A DNA stretch of 64,000 nt from Streptomyces actuosus (lineage in GTDB: Bacteria > Actinomycetota > Actinomycetes > Streptomycetales > Streptomycetaceae), in NCBI RefSeq assembly GCF_016921115.1, contig NZ_JAFFZS010000004.1, positions 1 through 64,000 on the forward strand. Direction: 5' to 3'. Below are positions 59,064-64,000 of the stretch, piece by piece. Under the pieces are notes generated by a model. It saw only the letters and a list, made by a program, of their open reading frames with translations. It did no database searches and was not told the DNA's origin. Each line of letters starts with the position of its first letter. Positions within the stretch are counted from its first letter, which is position 1. Made by a program: the position numbers and the translations under genes.

Positions 59064-62000
59064 CTACGCCTTCTGCAGGCGGAACGTCAGGGCCAGGCCC
59101 TCGTCCGTGAACGGGGCACCGTAGGCGTCGTCCGCCTCGCCCTGGGCGAAGTCGGTCGCCAGGACCTCCTCGGCGATCAGCTGCGCGTGTTCGCTCAGGG
59201 CCGCGATCGTGGCCGGGTCGGTGGCCGTCCAGCGCAGCGCGATCCGGTCGGCGACGTCGAGGCCGCTGTTCTTGCGGGCCTCCTGGATCAGGCGGATCGC
59301 GTCACGGGCGAGCCCGGCGAGCCGCAGCTCCTCGGTGATCTCCAGGTCCAGGGCGACCGTGGCGCCGGAGTCGGAGGCGACGGACCAGCCCTCGCGCGGC
59401 GTCTCCGTGATGATCACTTCGTCCGGGGCCAGTTCGACCGTCTCGCCGTCGATCTCGACCGAAGCCGTGCCCTCGCGCAGCGCGAGCGACAGCGCGGCGG
59501 CGTCCGCGCCCGCGATCGCCTTCGCCACGTCCTGGACGCGCTTGCCGAACCGCTTGCCGAGCGCCCGGAAGTTCGCCTTCGCGGTGGTGTCGACCAGGCT
59601 GCCGCCGACCTCGCTGAGTGACGCCAGCGACTCGACGTTCAGCTCCTCCGTGATCTGCGCGTGCAGTTCGGGCGAGAGGGAGGAGAAGCCCGTCGCCGCG
59701 ATCAGCGCCCGCTGCAGCGGCTGCCGCGTCTTGACGCCCGACTCCGCGCGTGTGGCCCGGCCCAGCTCCACCAGGCGGCGGACCAGGACCATCTGCTCCG
59801 ACAACTCGGGGTCGACGGCCGCGAGGTCCGCCTCCGGCCACGAGGCCAGGTGGACCGACTCGGGCGCGCCCGGGTCCACCGGGACGACCAGGTCCTGCCA
59901 CACCCGCTCGGTGATGAACGGGGTGATCGGCGCCATCAGCCGGGTGACGGTCTCCAGCACCTCGTGCAGCGTGCGCAGCGCCGCCTTGTCGCCCTGCCAG
60001 AACCGGCGCCGCGAGCGGCGGACGTACCAGTTCGACAGGTCGTCGACGAACGAGGACAGCAGCTTGCCGGCCCGCTGGGTGTCGTAGCTCTCCAGCGACC
60101 GGGTCACCTGGTCGGTCAGGGCGTGCAGTTCGCTCAGCAGCCAGCGGTCCAGCAGCGGACGGTCGGCCGGGGCCGGGTCCGCAGCCGAGGGCGCCCACTC
60201 GGACGTGCGGGCGTACAGGGCCTGGAAGGCGACGGTGTTCCAGTAGGTCAGGAGCGTCTTGCGGACGACCTCCTGGATGGTCCCGTGGCCCACGCGGCGC
60301 GCCGCCCAGGGGGAACCGCCGGCCGCCATGAACCAGCGGACCGCGTCAGCGCCGTGCTGGTCCATCAGCGGGATCGGCTGGAGGATGTTGCCCAGGTGCT
60401 TGGACATCTTCCGGCCGTCCTCGGCGAGGATGTGGCCGAGGCACACGACGTTCTCGTACGACGACCGGTCGAAGACGAGGGTGCCGACGGCCATCAGCGT
60501 GTAGAACCAGCCGCGGGTCTGGTCGATGGCCTCGGAGATGAACTGCGCCGGGTACCGGCTCTCGAACAGCCCCTTGTTCTTGTACGGGTAGCCCCACTGC
60601 GCGAACGGCATCGAGCCCGAGTCGTACCAGGCGTCGATGACCTCCGGTACGCGTGTGGCGGTCCGCCCGCAGCCCTCGTGCGGGCAGGCGAAGGTGACGT
60701 CGTCGATGTAGGGGCGGTGCGGGTCCAGCTCCGACTGGTCGGTGCCGGACAGCTCGGTCAGCTCCGCGCGGGAGCCGACGCAGGTGAGGTGGTCGTCCTC
60801 GCAGCGCCAGATCGGCAGCGGGGTGCCCCAGTAGCGGTTGCGGGACAGCGCCCAGTCGATGTTGTTCTGCAGCCAGTCGCCGAACCGTCCGTGCTTGACG
60901 TTCTCCGGGAACCAGTTGGTCTTCTCGTTCTCCTGGAGCAGACGGTCCTTGACCGCCGTGGTGCGGATGTACCAGGACGGCTGCGCGTAGTACAGGAGCG
61001 CGGTGTGGCAGCGCCAGCAGTGCGGGTAGCTGTGCTCGTACGGCAGGTGCTCGAAGAGCAGGCCCCGCTCACCGAGGTCCTCGGTCAGCTTCTCGTCGGC
61101 CTTCTTGAAGAAGACGCCGCCGACCATGGGGACGTCCTCGTCGAAGGTGCCGTCCGGGCGGACCGGGTTCACCACCGGCAGGTCGTAGGCGCGGCAGACC
61201 TTGAGGTCGTCCTCGCCGAAGGCGGGGGACTGGTGGACGAGGCCCGTGCCGTCCTCGGTGGTGACGTAGTCGGCGTTGACGACGAAATGCGCCGGAGCGG
61301 GGAACTCCACCAGCTCGAACGGACGTTGGTAGGTCCAGCGCTCCATCTCGGCGCCGGTGAAGGTCTCACCGGTGGTCTCCCAGCCCTCCCCGAGGGCCTT
61401 GGCGACGAGCGGCTCGGCGACGACGAGCTGCTCCCGGCCGTCGGTCGCGACGACGTAGGTGACCTCGGGGTGCGCGGCGACGGCCGTGTTGGACACCAGG
61501 GTCCACGGGGTGGTCGTCCACACCAGGAGGGCGGCCCGGCCGGCGAGCGGACCGGAGGTGAGCGGGAAACGGACGTACACGGACGGGTCGACGACCGTCT
61601 CGTAGCCCTGGGCCAGCTCGTGGTCGGACAGGCCGGTGCCGCAGCGCGGGCACCAGGGGGCGACGCGGTGGTCCTGGACCAGTAGGCCCTTGCCGAAGAT
61701 CTCCTTCAGCGACCACCAGACCGACTCCACGTACTCGGGGTCCATGGTCCGGTAGGCGTCGTCGAGGTCGACCCAGTAGCCCATGCGGGTCGTCAGCTCG
61801 GCGAAGGCGTCGGTGTGCCGGGTCACCGACTCGCGGCACTTGGCGTTGAACTCGGCGATGCCGTACGCCTCGATGTCCTGCTTGCCGCTGAAGCCGAGCT
61901 CCTTCTCCACCGCCAGCTCCACCGGCAGGCCGTGGCAGTCCCAGCCGGCCTTTCGGGCCACGTGGTGGCCGCGCATGGTGCGGAAGCGGGGGAAGACGTC

Positions 62001-62210
62001 CTTGAAGACGCGGGCCTCGATGTGGTGGGCGCCGGGCATGCCGTTGGCGGTGGGCGGGCCCTCGTAGAACACCCACTCGGGGCGGCCCTCGGACTGCTCC
62101 AGGCTCTTGGCGAAGATCTTCTGCTCGCGCCAGAAGTCGAGCACCGCGTGCTCGAGCGCGGGCAGGTCGACCTGGGCGGGCACCTGGCGGTACGTCGGCG
62201 CTGTTGTCAT
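59064..62210 (-). CDS. ileS: Isoleucyl-tRNA synthetase, type 2
   Basis: This 1048-residue class Ia synthetase charges tRNA-Ile. The HIGH motif appears as GAHH in PPTANGMPGAHHIEARVFKD (about 60-63) and KMSKS as KMSKH near residue 600. The CP1 editing domain has WTTTPWTLVSN. The length, HIGH variant and lack of a C-terminal zinc domain of the usual bacterial kind place it with the eukaryote-like IleRS2 group, members of which are usually mupirocin-tolerant. ATG 62210 follows CCGGAGGA. It is controlled by the T-box upstream and is transcribed away from the dksA-like gene. Confidence 0.95.
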   Translation of the reverse strand: MTTAPTYRQVPAQVDLPALEHAVLDFWREQKIFAKSLEQSEGRPEWVFYEGPPTANGMPGAHHIEARVFKDVFPRFRTMRGHHVARKAGWDCHGLPVELAVEKELGFSGKQDIEAYGIAEFNAKCRESVTRHTDAFAELTTRMGYWVDLDDAYRTMDPEYVESVWWSLKEIFGKGLLVQDHRVAPWCPRCGTGLSDHELAQGYETVVDPSVYVRFPLTSGPLAGRAALLVWTTTPWTLVSNTAVAAHPEVTYVVATDGREQLVVAEPLVAKALGEGWETTGETFTGAEMERWTYQRPFELVEFPAPAHFVVNADYVTTEDGTGLVHQSPAFGEDDLKVCRAYDLPVVNPVRPDGTFDEDVPMVGGVFFKKADEKLTEDLGERGLLFEHLPYEHSYPHCWRCHTALLYYAQPSWYIRTTAVKDRLLQENEKTNWFPENVKHGRFGDWLQNNIDWALSRNRYWGTPLPIWRCEDDHLTCVGSRAELTELSGTDQSELDPHRPYIDDVTFACPHEGCGRTATRVPEVIDAWYDSGSMPFAQWGYPYKNKGLFESRYPAQFISEAIDQTRGWFYTLMAVGTLVFDRSSYENVVCLGHILAEDGRKMSKHLGNILQPIPLMDQHGADAVRWFMAAGGSPWAARRVGHGTIQEVVRKTLLTYWNTVAFQALYARTSEWAPSAADPAPADRPLLDRWLLSELHALTDQVTRSLESYDTQRAGKLLSSFVDDLSNWYVRRSRRRFWQGDKAALRTLHEVLETVTRLMAPITPFITERVWQDLVVPVDPGAPESVHLASWPEADLAAVDPELSEQMVLVRRLVELGRATRAESGVKTRQPLQRALIAATGFSSLSPELHAQITEELNVESLASLSEVGGSLVDTTAKANFRALGKRFGKRVQDVAKAIAGADAAALSLALREGTASVEIDGETVELAPDEVIITETPREGWSVASDSGATVALDLEITEELRLAGLARDAIRLIQEARKNSGLDVADRIALRWTATDPATIAALSEHAQLIAEEVLATDFAQGEADDAYGAPFTDEGLALTFRLQKA

Positions 62211-62214
62211 CAGC

Positions 62215-62530
62215 GATCTTCCTCCGGCGGACGTTCTGCCTTCCGTCGGAGGGACGAGAGCCTGCTGTCGGCCTGCGCCGCTGTCGGCGCGCTCCCGCGG
62301 TACCACCCTCCTTGGCCCCCGGCGTGCCGCACACGTCGGTGAGCCCCCTCATTGGGGTCGCGATGCCGGTTCTACCGGCCGCGCCCCGATGCTTGCGCTG
62401 CGGGTGGCGGCTTTCCTCCGGCGGCTCCGGGGTGATCTTCACGTCGCGCTCGCCCCCGGGCTCACACCGTCCCCGGGTCGCTCTGGGCTGCGTACGCCGC
62501 TACTCGTCCCCATCCACGCTTTTCGCTCCG
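62215..62530 (-). promoter_or_regulatory. Isoleucine T-box (translational type)
   Basis: On the minus strand the T-box sequence GGTGGTACCGCGGG (complement of 62294-62307) pairs with the uncharged tRNA acceptor end. Upstream, GAAGATCACC (62440-62431) gives the Ile specifier codon ATC at 62436-62434. Downstream, CCTCCG... can pair with CCGGAGGA, the ileS ribosome site, so the leader should act on translation rather than by termination. A -10-like TACACT (complement of 62534-62539) lies just before the leader. The 62541-62825 gap beyond it shows no gene. Confidence 0.92.
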
Positions 62531-62825
62531 CCCAGTGTACGGCTCCTCGCGGACCGCGGCCGACCGGGTTTCCGCGCAGGCGGAGTCGTACCGGCACGGT
62601 GTGCGCGATGACCCGAATGGTCAGGTACGGGTGGTCGGATCCGAGGATGCCCGATTTTGCGGAATACCTGGCGGGGAGCTGGGCACAACGCATGCAGGCT
62701 CGGCGCACGTCGTGCGCGAGGCGGGCGAATCGGGCGGTGTGCCCCGTTGCCGTGGGGCTCAGGCCGATTTATCGTCCCAGCACGATTTCGCGTGCAAGAT
62801 CACAATATGTGAAGGGGCCGCGGCC

Positions 62826-63971
62826 ATGGTGGCGAAGAAGACCGCCGCACAGCAGTCGGCGTCCGACAGGTCCGCAGGTGCCTCCGGCCGCGGTGCGGCC
62901 AGGGACACGGACGCCGAGAAGAGCACCCGGGCGCGGGCCGCGGCGGGGGCTTCGAAGCCGGTGAAGCGGGCGCGGACGGCGGGCCAGGCCGACGGTGCCG
63001 CCCGGACGTCCGCCGGGGACGAGCCCTCGACCTCGGGAAAGCCGGCGGTGGAGGGGACGGCGGCCGGGGTGACGGAAGCCGGTGCGACGGCCGGGAAGAA
63101 GGCGGCGGCCGGGAAGACAGCGGCGAAGAAGGCCCCGGCGAAGAAGGCCGCGGCGAAAAGGGCTCCGGCGAAGAAGCGCGCGGCGAAGAAGGCCGCGCGC
63201 CCCGGGGGGAAGGCCGCGGCGGGTGAGGCACCGGCCGAGAAGGGGTTGGCCGCGGAGGGCGGCGCCGGCCGGTCCACGGCCGCGGGCCACGCCCCGAAGA
63301 AGGCTTCCGCACGGAAGGCTCCCGCGAGGAGGCACGCCACCGAGGAGGCCGCGCCGGCGCCGGGCGGCGTCGGGAAACGGCCGGGTGGGAAGGCATCCGC
63401 GGAGAAGAGCGGCGCCGCGAGGGGCGCCGGCGCGAAGGGCACGGTCAAGAAGGCGGGCGCGGCGCAGGCCGCGGAGCAGACGGGAGCCACGACAGTGGTT
63501 GCGAAGAAGACTCCTGGCACGGCCACGACGGCGGAGACCGCCGTCCCCAAGGCGCGCCTCGCCGCGGCGGAGCCCGGCGAACTGGCGGTCCGCCCCGGTG
63601 AGGACCCCTGGACCCCGGAGGAGGTCGAGGAGGCCCGGGCCGAACTGCTGGCCGAGGCGACGCGGCTGCGGGACGAGATCGCCTCGTCCGAGGCGTCCCT
63701 CGTGGGGCTGATGCGGGACTCCGGCGACGGCGCGGGCGACGACCAGGCGGACACCGGCACCAAGAACATCACGCGGGAGCACGAGATGGCGCTCGCCGCC
63801 AACGCGCGCGAGATGCTCATCCAGACCGAGCGCGCCCTGGAGCGGCTGGACGCCGGCACCTACGGCCTGTGCGAGAACTGCGGCAACCCGATCGGCAAGG
63901 CCCGCATGCAGGCCTTCCCCCGGGCCACCCTGTGCGTGGAGTGCAAGCAGAAGCAGGAACGACGGTACTGA
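62826..63971 (+). CDS. DksA/TraR C4 zinc-finger protein with histone-H1-like N-terminus
   Basis: This 381-residue protein joins two parts. Residues about 1-240 are Lys/Ala/Pro-rich with tandem KKA, AKK and PAKK units (for example TAAKKAPAKKAAAKRAPAKK), like bacterial H1 proteins, and should bind DNA non-specifically. The C-terminal part (about 250-381) has a coiled-coil and the DksA/TraR zinc finger CENCGNPIG...CVECK. DksA proteins bind the RNA-polymerase secondary channel; the DxxDxA tip motif is not evident here. ATG 62826 follows GAAGGGG. It is divergent from ileS. Confidence 0.85.
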   Translation: MVAKKTAAQQSASDRSAGASGRGAARDTDAEKSTRARAAAGASKPVKRARTAGQADGAARTSAGDEPSTSGKPAVEGTAAGVTEAGATAGKKAAAGKTAAKKAPAKKAAAKRAPAKKRAAKKAARPGGKAAAGEAPAEKGLAAEGGAGRSTAAGHAPKKASARKAPARRHATEEAAPAPGGVGKRPGGKASAEKSGAARGAGAKGTVKKAGAAQAAEQTGATTVVAKKTPGTATTAETAVPKARLAAAEPGELAVRPGEDPWTPEEVEEARAELLAEATRLRDEIASSEASLVGLMRDSGDGAGDDQADTGTKNITREHEMALAANAREMLIQTERALERLDAGTYGLCENCGNPIGKARMQAFPRATLCVECKQKQERRY

Positions 63972-64000
63972 TCCGCCGCCCCACCCATCCTGAGCACGTG

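Overview
The window is a piece of an actinomycete chromosome, almost certainly Streptomyces. The base composition is very GC-rich, third codon positions are nearly all G/C, and GTG and TTG starts are frequent. The gene order is the conserved Streptomyces block running from the dcw (division and cell wall) cluster back through carbonic anhydrase, MoxR/DUF58/transglutaminase, thiOSG, bacterioferritin, aroH and trpEG. No rRNA, tRNA, CRISPR array or biosynthetic cluster was seen. The only mobile DNA is the 5' end of an IS701-type transposase gene at the left edge.

Positions 1-8,800 hold the insertion-element end, a small membrane protein, an esterase, a PlsC acyltransferase, a sensor kinase/response regulator pair, 6-phosphofructokinase behind a Crp-like site, a D-2-hydroxyacid dehydrogenase, and a fused anthranilate synthase (trpEG) preceded by a classical attenuator whose 18-residue leader peptide has three consecutive Trp codons. 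Positions 8,800-16,600 carry a secreted amidase with FG-GAP-type repeats, class II DAHP synthase (the entry to the aromatic pathway that feeds trpEG), an iron-box-controlled bfd facing bfr, a molybdopterin oxidoreductase, a His-rich membrane protein behind a CsoR-type copper operator, and endonuclease IV. Positions 16,600-26,100 contain a four-PASTA Ser/Thr kinase, thiG-thiS-thiO under a TPP riboswitch, a ferredoxin-reductase-like flavoprotein, an Rv2175c-type DNA-binding protein, thiE, an apparently leaderless metF and a Tyr/Gly-rich membrane protein.

Positions 26,100-40,030 hold a phytoene-desaturase-like flavoprotein; a TetR regulator, a YhgE/Pip membrane protein and an ABC ATPase with degenerate catalytic motifs, headed by a near-perfect 26-bp palindrome; a HEPN protein; a methyltransferase; a DUF3040 membrane protein; the moxR-DUF58-transglutaminase operon; and a beta-carbonic anhydrase. 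Positions 40,200-58,360 are the dcw cluster in order: rsmH, (small ORF), ftsL, ftsI, murE, murF, mraY, murD, ftsW, murG, ftsQ, ftsZ, pgeF, yggS, sepF, ylmG/sepG, divIVA. Junctions are mostly stop/start overlaps, there is a structured leader in front of rsmH, and ftsZ has its own long promoter region. A strong terminator closes divIVA. About 570 bp of featureless GC-rich DNA with a heptanucleotide repeat follows, then ileS (minus strand) under a translational T-box, and a DksA/TraR zinc-finger protein with a long histone-H1-like N-terminus.

Most of the window is housekeeping. Cell-wall precursor synthesis, septation and polar growth are co-transcribed, and small-molecule sensing by RNA (Trp attenuator, TPP riboswitch, Ile T-box) and by proteins (iron box, CsoR box, TetR palindrome) can be read directly from the DNA. 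The least explained parts are the degenerate ABC ATPase/YhgE unit, the copper-box DUF4396 gene, the small ORF between rsmH and ftsL, the rsmH leader, the palindromic ftsZ promoter region and the H1-DksA fusion. All start choices and regulatory sites come from reading the sequence only.
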